Shown: positions 53,648-62,898 of the stretch, piece after piece | How the letters are laid out: the number at the start of each line of letters is the position of its first letter | How positions within the stretch are numbered: the stretch's first letter is position 1 | From: Paracoccaceae bacterium | GTDB taxonomy: Bacteria > Pseudomonadota > Alphaproteobacteria > Rhodobacterales > Rhodobacteraceae | Direction of reading: 5' to 3' | NCBI GenBank assembly: GCA_018222585.1 | Contig: JAAFAB010000002.1 | Location: 744,001-808,000 of the forward strand | DNA: 64,000 bases | Position numbers and translations under genes: made by a program | The notes under the pieces: model-generated | Told to the model about the DNA's origin: nothing | What the model saw: only the letters and a program-made list of their open reading frames with translations | The model's database searches: none

Positions 53648-55552
53648 TCAACCTTGCTGGGGTTCGGGCGCCAGTCCCAGCGACTTCAGCGCCAGCCGGA
53701 TCTCGTCCAGGACCGCCGGGTCGTCGATGGTGGCGGGCAGCTTGTAACTTTCGCCGTCGGCGATCTTGACCATGGTCGCCCGCAGGATCTTGCCCGAGCG
53801 CGTCTTGGGCAGGCGGTCCACCACCATGGCCTGCTTGAAGGCGGCGACCGGCCCGATCTGGTCGCGCACCAGCTTCACGCATTCCTTCACGATTTCTGCA
53901 TGTTCGCGGTTTACACCCTTGGACAGGCAGAGGAAGCCCAGTGGAACCTGCCCCTTCAGCGTGTCCGAGGCGCCGATCACCGCGCATTCGGCGACATCGG
54001 GGTGGCTCGCCAGCACCTCCTCCATCGCCCCGGTCGACAGGCGGTGCCCGGCGACGTTGATCACGTCATCGGTGCGCGCCATGATGTAGAGGTATCCGTC
54101 CTCGTCCAACATGCCCGCGTCGCCGGTCTCGTAGTAGCCGGGGAAGGTGGTCAGGTAGGATTTGCGGAAGCGGTCTTCGGCGTTCCACAGCGTCGGCAGG
54201 GTGCCCGGCGGCAGCGGCAGCCTGATCGCGATGGCGCCCAGCTCTCCGGGTGGCAGGGGGTGACCATCTTCGCCCAGCACCTGCACCTCATAGCCCGGCA
54301 TCGGCACCGAGGGGCTGCCCAACTTCACCGGAAGTTCCTCTATGCCCAGGGGGTTGGCGGCGATGGCCCAGCCCGTTTCGGTCTGCCACCAGTGGTCGAT
54401 CACCGGCACGCCGAAATGTTTCTGCGCCCATTGGATCGTGTCCGGGTCGGCGCGCTCGCCGGCGAGGAAGATCGCCTGCAGCTCATGCGCCTTGTAGCGG
54501 CGGATCCATTCGCCGTCCGGGTCTTCACGCCGGATGGCGCGCAGGGCGGTCGGCGCGGTAAAGAAGCTCTTGATCCGCTGGTTCTGGATGATCCGCCAGA
54601 AGACGCCGGGGTGCGGCGTGCCGACCGGCTTGCCCTCGAAGACCACGGTGGTCGCGCCCGCCAGCAGGGGGCCGTAGCAAATGTAGCTGTGCCCGACGAC
54701 CCAGCCGACATCCGAGGCGGCCCAGAAGCGGTCACCGGCGCCGATGTTGTAGATGTTGGTCATCGACCACTGCAGCGCAACGAGATGCCCCGCGGTGTGC
54801 CGCACGACTCCCTTCGGCTGGCCGGTGGTGCCCGAGGTATAGAGGATATAGGCCGGATGATTGCCCTCGACGGGGACACATTCGGCGGGCCTGACACCGT
54901 ACTGGAAACCGTGCCAGGAAAAGTCGCGCCCCTCGACCAGCTTTGCAACCTCTTGTTCGCGCTGGAAGATCACGCAGAACTCGGGTTTGTGCGCGGCGAT
55001 CTCGATGGCCTCGTCGAGCAGCGGCTTGTAGTGCACCACCCGGTTCGGCTCCAGCCCGCAGGAGGCGGCGATGATCGCCTTGGGGGTGCAGTCGTCGATC
55101 CGCACGGCAAGCTCATGGGCCGCGAAGCCACCGAAGACCACCGAATGCACAGCGCCGATCCGGGCGCAGGCCAGCATCGCCTCCAGCGCCTCGGGGATCA
55201 TCGGCATGTAGATGATGACCCGGTCCCCTTTTTCCACCCCCCGCATCCGCAGCGCACCGGCCAGCGAGGCCACGCGTTTTTGCAGCTCCGCGTAGGTGAT
55301 GCCCTTGGTGGCATGGGTGATCGGGCTTTCATGCTGGATCGCGATCTGGTCCCCGCGCCCCGCTTCGACATGGCGGTCGACGGCGTTCCAGCAGGTGTTG
55401 ACCATGCCGTCTGAAAACCACTCGTAGATCGGCGCCTTCTCGTCAAAGAGCGCCCGCCCCGGTTTGCGGGTCCAGTCGATTGCCCCGGCAGCCTCCATCC
55501 AGAAAGCCTCGGGGTCCGCCTGCCAGGCGGCATAAACCTCCCTGTAGGTCAT
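53648..55552 (-). CDS. prpE: Propionyl-CoA synthetase (acetyl-CoA synthetase family)
   Basis: The enzyme activates propionate (or another short acid) to its CoA thioester using ATP. The 634-aa product has the adenylate-forming core 'YILYTSGTTGQPKGVVRHTAGH', 'WAASDVGWVVGHSYICYGPL' and 'WWQTETGWAIA' as in PrpE, 'YYETGDAGMLDEDGYLYIMARTDDVINVAGHRLSTG', and the acetylatable Lys in 'LPKTRSGKILRATM'. The 'IDWTRKPGRALFD' N-terminal region is PrpE-like rather than Acs. ATG 55552 has AGGAGGAGG upstream. Three TTTGCAAA sites lie 100-185 nt upstream and suggest control by an ScfR-type regulator of short-chain acyl-CoA metabolism. Confidence 0.93.
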   Translation of the reverse strand: MTYREVYAAWQADPEAFWMEAAGAIDWTRKPGRALFDEKAPIYEWFSDGMVNTCWNAVDRHVEAGRGDQIAIQHESPITHATKGITYAELQKRVASLAGALRMRGVEKGDRVIIYMPMIPEALEAMLACARIGAVHSVVFGGFAAHELAVRIDDCTPKAIIAASCGLEPNRVVHYKPLLDEAIEIAAHKPEFCVIFQREQEVAKLVEGRDFSWHGFQYGVRPAECVPVEGNHPAYILYTSGTTGQPKGVVRHTAGHLVALQWSMTNIYNIGAGDRFWAASDVGWVVGHSYICYGPLLAGATTVVFEGKPVGTPHPGVFWRIIQNQRIKSFFTAPTALRAIRREDPDGEWIRRYKAHELQAIFLAGERADPDTIQWAQKHFGVPVIDHWWQTETGWAIAANPLGIEELPVKLGSPSVPMPGYEVQVLGEDGHPLPPGELGAIAIRLPLPPGTLPTLWNAEDRFRKSYLTTFPGYYETGDAGMLDEDGYLYIMARTDDVINVAGHRLSTGAMEEVLASHPDVAECAVIGASDTLKGQVPLGFLCLSKGVNREHAEIVKECVKLVRDQIGPVAAFKQAMVVDRLPKTRSGKILRATMVKIADGESYKLPATIDDPAVLDEIRLALKSLGLAPEPQQG

Positions 55553-55648
55553 CAGCCTCCTCCTTTTCTCCTCTGGTGAAAGGGTAGGGGAGGGTCTCTG
55601 CCCGCGGCAAGCGGCGAAATGGCGCGGCGAGGGTCTTTGAGAGGGGGA

Positions 55649-55747
55649 TTTGCAAAAGCGGCCACGAGCGGCCTGCAAATTTTTGCAAACCCGCTGTAAC
55701 TATGCAGCTTAACGCAAATCAACGCGGGTTTTGCAAAGTCTGCAAAG
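55649..55747 (-). promoter_or_regulatory. Three TTTGCAAA octamers upstream of prpE (ScfR-type sites)
   Basis: Exact palindromic octamers occur at 55649-55656, 55682-55689 and 55730-55737, with further GCAAA half-sites at about 55674-55680, 55713-55718 and 55741-55747. TTTGCAAA is the known core recognised by the RamB/PccR short-chain fatty acyl-CoA regulators in alphaproteobacteria and actinobacteria. Placement upstream of prpE fits propionyl-CoA control. The regulator gene is not in this window. Confidence 0.65.
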
Positions 55748-55763
55748 CCCCGGCTGCTAATTC

Positions 55764-55791
55764 GCGCGGCGAAAAGATATATCCGCCGCGC
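55764..55791 (-). terminator. Hairpin downstream of maeB
   Basis: A perfect 8-bp stem GCGCGGCG / CGCCGCGC with a 12-nt loop lies 14 nt beyond the maeB stop on the minus strand. Only a weak T-rich tail (AATTAG) follows, so termination strength is uncertain. Confidence 0.5.
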
Positions 55792-55804
55792 AGGGATTCG
55801 GCGA

Positions 55805-58096
55805 TCAGCTGTAGTGCGCGACAGGGGTGCCGGCGATGGCGGCCATGTTCAGCAGTCCGCGCGCCGTGATCGAGGGGCTGACGATATGGGCGCAGTTGCC
55901 CATGCCCATCAGGATCGGCCCGACCTCCAGTGCATTGCCCTTCATCTTCAGGATGTTGCGCACGCCCGAGGCGGCATCGGCCTGGCCGAAGACCAGCACG
56001 TTGGCCGGGCCCTGCAGGCGCCCGCCGGGGAAGACACGCTCGCGCAGCTCGGGGTCCAGGGCGCTGTCGACGTTCATCTCGCCCTCATAGAGGAAGTCAC
56101 GCGGCTTCTGGTCGAGGATCTCCATCGCGCCACGCAGGCGGCGGGCGGTTTCGGTCTCCTGGTTGCCGAACTGCGACCGGCCGCACAGCGCGATCTTCGG
56201 CGTCAGGCCGAAACGCTTCACGTGACGTGCCGCGCCGATCACCGCCTGGGCGATCTCTTCGGCGGACGGATCGGACCAGACGTGGGTGTCGGCCAGGAAC
56301 AGCGGCCCGTCTTCGAGGATCATCAGCGAAAGCGCACCATGGGGGCGACGTTCGGGGCGGCCGAGGATTTCCTCGATGTATTTCAGGTGCCAGCGGTATT
56401 CACCGAAGGTGCCGCAGATCAGCGAATCCGCCTCTCCGCGATGCACCATCACGGCTGCGATCGCCGTGGTATTGGTGCGCATGATGGCACGGGCGAGATC
56501 GGGGGTGACCCCCTTGCGGCACATGATCTTGTGGTAGGTCGTCCAGTAGTCGCGATACCGGGGGTCGCTTTCCGGGTTCACGACGTGGAAACTTTCGCCG
56601 GGGCGGATCGACAGGCCGGCGCGTTCGCAGCGCGCGGCGATCACGTCGGGGCGACCGATGAGGATCGGCTGCTCCGGCGTTTCCTCAAGGATGGCCTGGG
56701 CGGCACGCAACACGCGCTCGTCCTCGCCGTCGGCAAAGACGATGCGGCGGGCGGCTGTTCCGGCGGCCTCGAAGACCGGGCGCATCAGCAGCGCCGACTT
56801 GAAGACCGAGGAGTTGAGCCGCGCCTTGTAGGCCGCGATGTCTTCCAGCGGGCGGGTCGCCACGCCGGAGGCCATGGCGGCCTTGGCAACGGCGGTCGAG
56901 ACAACCCCCGAGAGCCGCGGATCGAAGGGCTTGGGGATCAGGTAGTCGACGCCGAAGGTCAGCTTCTCGCCCTGGTAGGCGGCAGCGGCTTCGGCCGAGG
57001 TCGTGGCGCGGGCCAGCGCCGCGATCCCCTCGATGCAGGCGATCTGCATCTCGTCGTTGATCTCGGTCGCGCCGACGTCCAGCGCCCCGCGGAAGATGAA
57101 GGGGAAGCAGAGGACGTTGTTGACCTGATTGGGAAAATCGCTGCGTCCGGTGGCGATGATCGCATCGGGGGCGACCTTGCGGGCCTCATCCGGCATGATC
57201 TCGGGCGTGGGGTTCGCCAGCGCGAAGATGATCGGCCGCGTGGTCATCTGGCTGACCAGTTCGGCCTTCAGCACGCCGGGGCCGGAGAGGCCCAGGAACA
57301 TGTCCGCGCCCTCGATCACCTCGGCCAGGGTCCGCTTGTCCGATGGCTGCGCGAAGGCGGCTTTCTGCGGGTTCATGTCCTCTTCGCGGCCCTCGTAGAC
57401 CAGGCCATGAATGTCGCAGAGCCAGACGTTTTCACGCTTCACGCCGAGTTTCAGCAGCATGTTGAGGCAGGCGATCCCCGCCGCGCCGCCACCGGTGGAG
57501 ACGATCTTGATGTCCTCGAAGTTCTTGCCCGCGACACGCAGGGCGTTGGTCGCGGCGGCGCCGACGACGATCGCCGTGCCGTGCTGGTCGTCATGGAAGA
57601 CGGGGATGTTCATCCGCTCGCGGCACAGCTTTTCGACGATGAAGCAGTCGGGGGCCTTGATGTCTTCCAAGTTGATGGCACCGAATGTCGGCTCCAGGGC
57701 GCAGACGATGTCGGCCAGCTTCTCGGGGTCGCTCTCGTTAACCTCGATGTCGAAGCAGTCGATCTCGGCGAACTTCTTGAAAAGGACGGCTTTTCCTTCC
57801 ATCACCGGCTTCGAGGCCAGCGCGCCGATATTGCCCAGCCCCAGCACGGCAGAGCCGTTCGAGACTACGGCCACAAGGTTGCCGCGCGCGGTGTAGCGCG
57901 AGGCGTTGACGGGGTCGTCCTTGATCTCGAGGCAGGCTTCGGCAACGCCGGGGGAATAGGCCAGCGACAGGTCGCGGCCATTGGCCAGCGGCTTGGTGGC
58001 GCGTACTTCCAGTTTCCCGGGCTTGGGGGTCTCGTGGTAGGCCAGCGCGGCGTTGCGGAAGCTGGTCTTGTCGGTGTTGGAACCGCTCTCTGACAT
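55805..58096 (-). CDS. maeB: NADP-dependent malic enzyme with C-terminal phosphotransacetylase-like domain
   Basis: MaeB decarboxylates malate to pyruvate, making NADPH. The 763-aa product has the malic enzyme domain ('AALAYHETPKPGKLEV', 'RDLSLAYSPGVAEACLEI', 'DCFIVEKLCRERMNIPVFHDDQHGTAIV') and a Rossmann NADP region ('IVSTGGGAAGIACLN'). A C-terminal domain resembling phosphate acetyltransferase starts near 435 ('RIVFADGEDERVLRAAQAIL', 'LVFGQADAASGVRNILKMKG') and is regulatory in this family. The start ATG 58096 has GGAGAGGCC upstream. Its neighbour prpE makes propionyl-CoA, which feeds into the TCA cycle through succinyl-CoA and malate, so the pairing is sensible. Confidence 0.95.
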   Translation of the reverse strand: MSESGSNTDKTSFRNAALAYHETPKPGKLEVRATKPLANGRDLSLAYSPGVAEACLEIKDDPVNASRYTARGNLVAVVSNGSAVLGLGNIGALASKPVMEGKAVLFKKFAEIDCFDIEVNESDPEKLADIVCALEPTFGAINLEDIKAPDCFIVEKLCRERMNIPVFHDDQHGTAIVVGAAATNALRVAGKNFEDIKIVSTGGGAAGIACLNMLLKLGVKRENVWLCDIHGLVYEGREEDMNPQKAAFAQPSDKRTLAEVIEGADMFLGLSGPGVLKAELVSQMTTRPIIFALANPTPEIMPDEARKVAPDAIIATGRSDFPNQVNNVLCFPFIFRGALDVGATEINDEMQIACIEGIAALARATTSAEAAAAYQGEKLTFGVDYLIPKPFDPRLSGVVSTAVAKAAMASGVATRPLEDIAAYKARLNSSVFKSALLMRPVFEAAGTAARRIVFADGEDERVLRAAQAILEETPEQPILIGRPDVIAARCERAGLSIRPGESFHVVNPESDPRYRDYWTTYHKIMCRKGVTPDLARAIMRTNTTAIAAVMVHRGEADSLICGTFGEYRWHLKYIEEILGRPERRPHGALSLMILEDGPLFLADTHVWSDPSAEEIAQAVIGAARHVKRFGLTPKIALCGRSQFGNQETETARRLRGAMEILDQKPRDFLYEGEMNVDSALDPELRERVFPGGRLQGPANVLVFGQADAASGVRNILKMKGNALEVGPILMGMGNCAHIVSPSITARGLLNMAAIAGTPVAHYS

Positions 58097-58295
58097 CTTT
58101 GGCCTCTCCTTCCAGAAAGTAGTTTGGCGTTAAACTATCTTCTCGCCCGGCGCCAGCCCTGCCTTTGGGCAGGGCCCTTGCCCGGCTGATTTCCCCGTGT
58201 CATTCGCCCCTCTCAGGGGGCGGTCGCCGCGTTAGCCCTTGCCATTCGCCCGGGGCATCGGAAGACTGCCCGCAATCTATATCACGGAGATGACG

Positions 58296-58685
58296 ATGGA
58301 TCTGCTGCAAGCTGCCAGCGAGGCCTACGAAAAGGCCTATGCCCCTTACTCGCGGTTCAAGGTGGGCGCCGCGATCCGCACGCCCTCGGGCGCGGTCTAC
58401 CAGGGGGTCAACGTCGAGAACGTCGCCTATCCCGAAGGCACCTGCGCCGAGGCCGGGGCCATCGCGGCCATGGCCCTGGCGGGCGACAGAGAGATTTCCG
58501 AGGTTGCGGTGATCGCCGATGCCACCGCGCCCGTGCCCCCCTGTGGCGGCTGCCGGCAAAAGCTGGCAGAGTTCGGCAAGGGCGATGTGAAAGTCACCAT
58601 GTACACGCTTTCGGGCGAGAAACTGGTGATGACCCTAGCCGAGCTGCTGCCGGGCAAGTTCACCGCCGAGCACATGAAGGACTGA
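58296..58685 (+). CDS. cdd: Cytidine deaminase
   Basis: Cdd deaminates cytidine and deoxycytidine to the uracil nucleosides. The 129-aa tetrameric-type enzyme has 'YSRFKVGAAIRT', the Cys-Ala-Glu active site in 'YPEGTCAEAGAIAAMALAG' and the zinc pair in 'PPCGGCRQKLAEF'. I chose ATG 58296 because CGGAG lies 6-8 nt upstream; ATG 58290 is too close to that site. It is the first gene of the salvage operon and is followed by deoA after 1 nt. Confidence 0.94.
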   Translation: MDLLQAASEAYEKAYAPYSRFKVGAAIRTPSGAVYQGVNVENVAYPEGTCAEAGAIAAMALAGDREISEVAVIADATAPVPPCGGCRQKLAEFGKGDVKVTMYTLSGEKLVMTLAELLPGKFTAEHMKD

Positions 58686-58686
58686 C

Positions 58687-59994
58687 ATGGACGCCCGCCG
58701 GATCATCGCTGCCCTGCGCGATGGCGGTCTGCCGTCGCGAGAGGAAATCTCGTGGTTCGCCAGGGGCTTGTCCGAGGGCTACGTCTCGGACGCCCAGGCG
58801 GCGGCCTTTGCCATGGCGGTGCTGCTGAAGGGGCTGGGCGAGGAGGGGCGCGTGGCCCTGACCCGTGCGATGCGCGATTCGGGACGGGTACTGCACTGGG
58901 ATCTGCCGGGGCCGGCGATCGACAAGCATTCGACCGGCGGCGTCGGCGATTGCGTCAGCCTGGTGCTGGCGCCGATGCTGGCGGCCTGTGGTGGGTTCGT
59001 CCCGATGATCTCGGGGCGGGGGCTGGGCCATACCGGCGGCACGCTGGACAAGATGGAGGCAATTCCGGGACTTAGCACAGAGGTGTCAGAGGCTGCCTTC
59101 CGCAGGATCACCGCCGAGGCGGGCTGTGCCATCGTCGCCGCCTCCCAGGACATCGCCCCGGCGGACCGGCGGCTTTATGCAATCCGCGACGTGACGGCGA
59201 CGGTGGAAAGCCTCGACCTGATCACCGCCTCGATCCTGTCGAAGAAATTGGCCGCCGGGCTGGATGCGCTGGTGCTGGATGTCAAATGCGGCTCGGGCGC
59301 CTTCATGAAGACGGTCGCGGACGCACAGGCGCTGGCGCAGGCGCTGGTCTCGACCGCCAATGCGGCGGGCTGCGCCACCGAGGCGCTGCTGACCGACATG
59401 TCCCAGCCGCTGGCGCCCTCGCTGGGCAATGCGCTGGAAGTGGCTGAGGCGATGAAGGTTCTGACCGGTCAGACCCGTGGGCGGCTGGCCGAGCTGTCAA
59501 TCGCCCTGGGGGCCGGGCTGCTGGTTCAGGCGGGGCTGGCGGTCAGCACGGAGGAAGGCGCGCAGAAGCTGGAAGAGGCGCTGACCTCGGGCGCCGCCGC
59601 CGAACGTTTCGGACGCATGGTCGCGCTCATGGGTGGGCCGGTGCAATTCGTCGAAAACTGGCAGCGTTTCCTGCCCGAGGCCAATGTGATCCTCGAAGTC
59701 ACCGCCGAGAACGCGGGCGTGGTTGCTGCCATGGCGGGCGAGGAGCTGGGCCTCGCCGTGGTCGAGCTCGGCGGAGGGCGCAAGGTCGAGGGTGACAGGA
59801 TCGAGCCCTCGGTCGGGCTGTCGGACATGGTGCGGGTCGGGCAGAAAGTCGAGACGGGGCAGGTGCTTGCTCGTGTCCATGCGGCACGGGTAGAGACGGC
59901 CGAGGCCGCCGTGTCACAGGTGCGCGCGGCGATCACCCTGGGCGACACGGCGCCGGATCCCGTGCCCCTCGTGCTGGAAAGGATCACCGGATGA
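58687..59994 (+). CDS. deoA: Thymidine phosphorylase
   Basis: DeoA splits thymidine (and deoxyuridine) with phosphate to base and deoxyribose 1-phosphate. The 435-aa product has the signature 'DKHSTGGVGDCVSLVLAPMLAACGGFVPMISGRGLGHTGGTLDKMEAIPG' region, then 'VLDVKCGSGAFMKT' and 'MSQPLAPSLGNALEVAEAM'. Length and layout match the E. coli type. It starts 1 nt after the cdd stop and its TGA overlaps the deoB ATG by four bases. Confidence 0.96.
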   Translation: MDARRIIAALRDGGLPSREEISWFARGLSEGYVSDAQAAAFAMAVLLKGLGEEGRVALTRAMRDSGRVLHWDLPGPAIDKHSTGGVGDCVSLVLAPMLAACGGFVPMISGRGLGHTGGTLDKMEAIPGLSTEVSEAAFRRITAEAGCAIVAASQDIAPADRRLYAIRDVTATVESLDLITASILSKKLAAGLDALVLDVKCGSGAFMKTVADAQALAQALVSTANAAGCATEALLTDMSQPLAPSLGNALEVAEAMKVLTGQTRGRLAELSIALGAGLLVQAGLAVSTEEGAQKLEEALTSGAAAERFGRMVALMGGPVQFVENWQRFLPEANVILEVTAENAGVVAAMAGEELGLAVVELGGGRKVEGDRIEPSVGLSDMVRVGQKVETGQVLARVHAARVETAEAAVSQVRAAITLGDTAPDPVPLVLERITG

Positions 59995-61211
59995 GCCGCG
60001 CATTTCTGATCGTCATGGACTCTGTCGGGATCGGCGGCGCGCCGGATGCGGATCGCTTCTTCAACGGCGCGACCCCTGACAGCGGTGCCAACACCCTGGC
60101 CCATATCGCCGAAGCCTGCGCCGCGGGGCGCGCGGACGAGGGCCGCGAGGGGCCGCTGCATCTGCCCAACCTCGCCGCCCTCGGGCTGGGTGAGGCGGTC
60201 ACCCTGGCCTCCGGCGCCACCGCACCGGGTATCGATGCGCCGGTGACGGGGCTCTATGCCGCAGCCTCGGAAAAATCGCCCGGCAAGGATACACCTTCGG
60301 GGCACTGGGAACTGGCCGGCGTGCCGGTGCCCTGGGACTGGCACTACTTCCCCGACACCACCCCCGCCTTCCCGGACGACCTGGTGGCCGAAGTCTGCAG
60401 GCTGGCAGGCACCGAGGGCATCCTTGGCAATTGCCACGCCTCGGGCACCTCGATCATCGCCGAGCTGGGCGAAGAGCACATGCGCAGCGGCAAACCCATC
60501 TGCTACACCTCCGCCGACTCGGTCTTCCAGATCGCGGCGCACGAGGAAAGCTTTGGAAATCAGCGCCTTCAGGAGCTTTGCAAAGCGCTCGCCCCGAGTT
60601 TGCACAAGAAGAAGGTGGGGCGGGTGATCTCGCGTCCCTTCGTCGGGACGCCCGGCAACTTCACCCGCACCGCCAACCGCCGCGACTATGCCGTGGCGCT
60701 GCCCGCGCCGGGCTTGTGTGACTGGGTGCAGGCGGCAGGCGGCAAGGTTCACGGGGTCGGAAAGATCGGCGACATCTTCTCGATGCAGGGGATCGACGAC
60801 GTGGTGAAGGGGCCGGACGCGGATCTGATGGACCAGCTCGACCGGCTGGTGGAGGAGGCCGAAGAGGGCTCTCTGACCTTTGCCAATTTCGTGGAATTCG
60901 ACAGCCTCTATGGACATCGGCGCGATATTGCCGGATATGCCCGCGCGCTGGAATGGTTCGATGCACGGATCGGGCGGGTGCTGGCGCGGCTGCGCCCGGG
61001 CGACATGGCCCTGATCACCGCCGACCATGGCAACGACCCCAGCTGGACCGGCTCGGATCACACCCGCGAACGGGTGCCGGTGCTGATCGCCGGTTTGCCG
61101 GAACGGGGCGGGGGGGGAAACCTCGGCCTCTGCCAATTCACCGATGTGGCCGCCACCGTGGCGTCGCATCTCGACGTTCCGGCCCAGGGGCCGGGCAGGA
61201 GCCTGACATGA
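59991..61211 (+). CDS. deoB: Phosphopentomutase
   Basis: DeoB interconverts (deoxy)ribose 1-phosphate and 5-phosphate, linking nucleoside breakdown to central metabolism. The 406-aa metalloenzyme of the alkaline phosphatase superfamily has 'FLIVMDSVGIGGAPDADRF', 'GKDTPSGHWELAGVPV', 'PFVGTPGNFTRTANRRDYA' and 'LITADHGNDPSWTGSDHTRERVPVLI'. Start and stop overlap neighbours by ATGA junctions. A deoC aldolase is not in the window. Confidence 0.96.
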   Translation: MSRAFLIVMDSVGIGGAPDADRFFNGATPDSGANTLAHIAEACAAGRADEGREGPLHLPNLAALGLGEAVTLASGATAPGIDAPVTGLYAAASEKSPGKDTPSGHWELAGVPVPWDWHYFPDTTPAFPDDLVAEVCRLAGTEGILGNCHASGTSIIAELGEEHMRSGKPICYTSADSVFQIAAHEESFGNQRLQELCKALAPSLHKKKVGRVISRPFVGTPGNFTRTANRRDYAVALPAPGLCDWVQAAGGKVHGVGKIGDIFSMQGIDDVVKGPDADLMDQLDRLVEEAEEGSLTFANFVEFDSLYGHRRDIAGYARALEWFDARIGRVLARLRPGDMALITADHGNDPSWTGSDHTRERVPVLIAGLPERGGGGNLGLCQFTDVAATVASHLDVPAQGPGRSLT

Positions 61212-62209
61212 GCGACGGTGCCGATTTCGCCGCCATTCCGAAGCTGGAACTACACCTGCATCACGAAGGGGCCGCCCCGCCCGAGTTCATTCGCCGCCTC
61301 GCCGGCGAGAAGAAGGTCGACCTGGGGGGCATCTTCGACGAACGTGGCCACTTTGCCTACGAAGATTTCTGGCATTTCCTCAAGGTCTACGAGGCCGCGA
61401 CCGAGGTGCTGAAGACGCCCGAGGACTTTGCCCGCCTGACCACCGCCGTGCTGGAGGAAAGCGCCGCCTCTGGCGTGATCTATACCGAGACCTTCCTGTC
61501 CCCGGACTTCTGCGGCGGTCGCGACCTGGGCGCCTGGAAGGAATACCTGCATGCGATCCGTGAAGCCGCCGACCGTGCCGAGCGGGACATGGGCATCGTG
61601 ATGCGCGGTGTCGTCACCTGCATCCGTCATTTCGGCCCCGACAAGGCCAGGGAAACCGCGCGCTGCGCCGCCGAGACGGCGGGGGACTGGATCACCGGCT
61701 TCGGCATCGCGGGCGACGAAAAGGCCGGCAAGCCCAAGGACTTCGCCTGGTCTTTCGACATGTGCCGCGAGGCCGGGCTGGCCCTGACCGCCCATGCCGG
61801 CGAATGGGGCGGGCCGCAGTCGATCAAGGATGCACTGGATGATCTGAAGGTCACCCGTATCGGCCATGGCGTGCGCGCCATCGAGGACCTGGAACTGGTC
61901 GACCGGCTGGCCGAGGAAGAGATCGTGCTGGAGGTCTGCCCGGGCTCCAACGTGGCGCTCGGTCTCTATCCCAACACCCAGTGCCATCCCATCGAGATGC
62001 TGCGCGAACGCGGCGTGAAGCTGACCGTCTCCACCGACGACCCGCCCTTCTTCCATTCCACCATGGCGAAGGAATACGAGGCGCTGCACCGCGCCTTCGG
62101 CTGGGACGAGGGGATCTTCGGCCAGCTTGCGCAGACCGCGCTGGACGCCGCCTTCTGCGATGCCGCCACCAAAGAGAAACTCGCCAAACGTCTGGAGATC
62201 CGCGCATGA
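61208..62209 (+). CDS. add: Adenosine deaminase
   Basis: Add converts adenosine and deoxyadenosine to inosine forms. The 333-aa amidohydrolase has the zinc motif in slightly unusual form, '[16 protein letters not shown]' (His-x-His kept, 'HHEG' instead of 'HLDG'), then '[15 protein letters not shown]', '[11 protein letters not shown]' and '[13 protein letters not shown]'. All metal and catalytic residues appear present (His, Glu in 'HAGE', His, Asp-Asp). The start ATG 61208 overlaps the deoB stop by four bases and the stop overlaps upp. Confidence 0.93.
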   Translation: MSDGADFAAIPKLELHLHHEGAAPPEFIRRLAGEKKVDLGGIFDERGHFAYEDFWHFLKVYEAATEVLKTPEDFARLTTAVLEESAASGVIYTETFLSPDFCGGRDLGAWKEYLHAIREAADRAERDMGIVMRGVVTCIRHFGPDKARETARCAAETAGDWITGFGIAGDEKAGKPKDFAWSFDMCREAGLALTAHAGEWGGPQSIKDALDDLKVTRIGHGVRAIEDLELVDRLAEEEIVLEVCPGSNVALGLYPNTQCHPIEMLRERGVKLTVSTDDPPFFHSTMAKEYEALHRAFGWDEGIFGQLAQTALDAAFCDAATKEKLAKRLEIRA

Positions 62210-62838
62210 CCGAGCACCTGACCGTCGTCACTCACCCGCTGGTGCAGCACAAGCTGACCCTGATGCGCGAGGAAGAGACCTCGACCGCGAAATTCCGCCA
62301 GCTGCTGCGCGAGATTTCCCAGCTTCTGGCCTATGAGATCACCCGCAATCTGGAGATGACCACCAAGACGATCAACACGCCGCTTCAGGAAATGGAGGCC
62401 CCGGTGCTGGACGGCAAGAAGCTGGCGCTGATCTCGATCCTGCGGGCCGGCAACGGGTTGCTGGACGGGATCCTTGAACTGGTGCCCGCCGCCCGTGTCG
62501 GCTTCGTGGGTCTCTATCGGGACGAGGAGACGCTGCAGCCGGTGCAATACTACTTCAAGGTGCCCGAGAACATGGACGATCGCCTGGTGATTGCTGTCGA
62601 TCCGATGCTGGCGACGGGCAATTCCTCGGTTGCGGCCATCGACCTGCTGAAGCAGGCCGGGGCGACCAATATCCGCTTCCTGTGCCTGCTGGCGGCGCCC
62701 GAGGGCGTGGCCCGGATGAAGGAGGCACACCCGGATGTGCCGATCGTCACCGCCTCGCTGGATAGCCATCTGAACGAGTTGGGCTATATCGTACCCGGGC
62801 TAGGGGATGCGGGCGACCGCATGTTCGGCACAAAATAA
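62206..62838 (+). CDS. upp: Uracil phosphoribosyltransferase
   Basis: Upp makes UMP from uracil and PRPP, completing pyrimidine salvage after Cdd and nucleoside phosphorylase steps. The 210-aa product shows '[31 protein letters not shown]', '[14 protein letters not shown]', the PRPP loop '[16 protein letters not shown]' and the C-terminal uracil-binding '[17 protein letters not shown]'. The ATG overlaps the add stop (ATGA). It is the last recognised gene of cdd-deoA-deoB-add-upp. Confidence 0.97.
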   Translation: MTEHLTVVTHPLVQHKLTLMREEETSTAKFRQLLREISQLLAYEITRNLEMTTKTINTPLQEMEAPVLDGKKLALISILRAGNGLLDGILELVPAARVGFVGLYRDEETLQPVQYYFKVPENMDDRLVIAVDPMLATGNSSVAAIDLLKQAGATNIRFLCLLAAPEGVARMKEAHPDVPIVTASLDSHLNELGYIVPGLGDAGDRMFGTK

Positions 62839-62898
62839 GCCATGGCCGCTTTACTCAGCGGCACATCTGCGGCAGAATCCGGTGATATGCTGGGGGGC

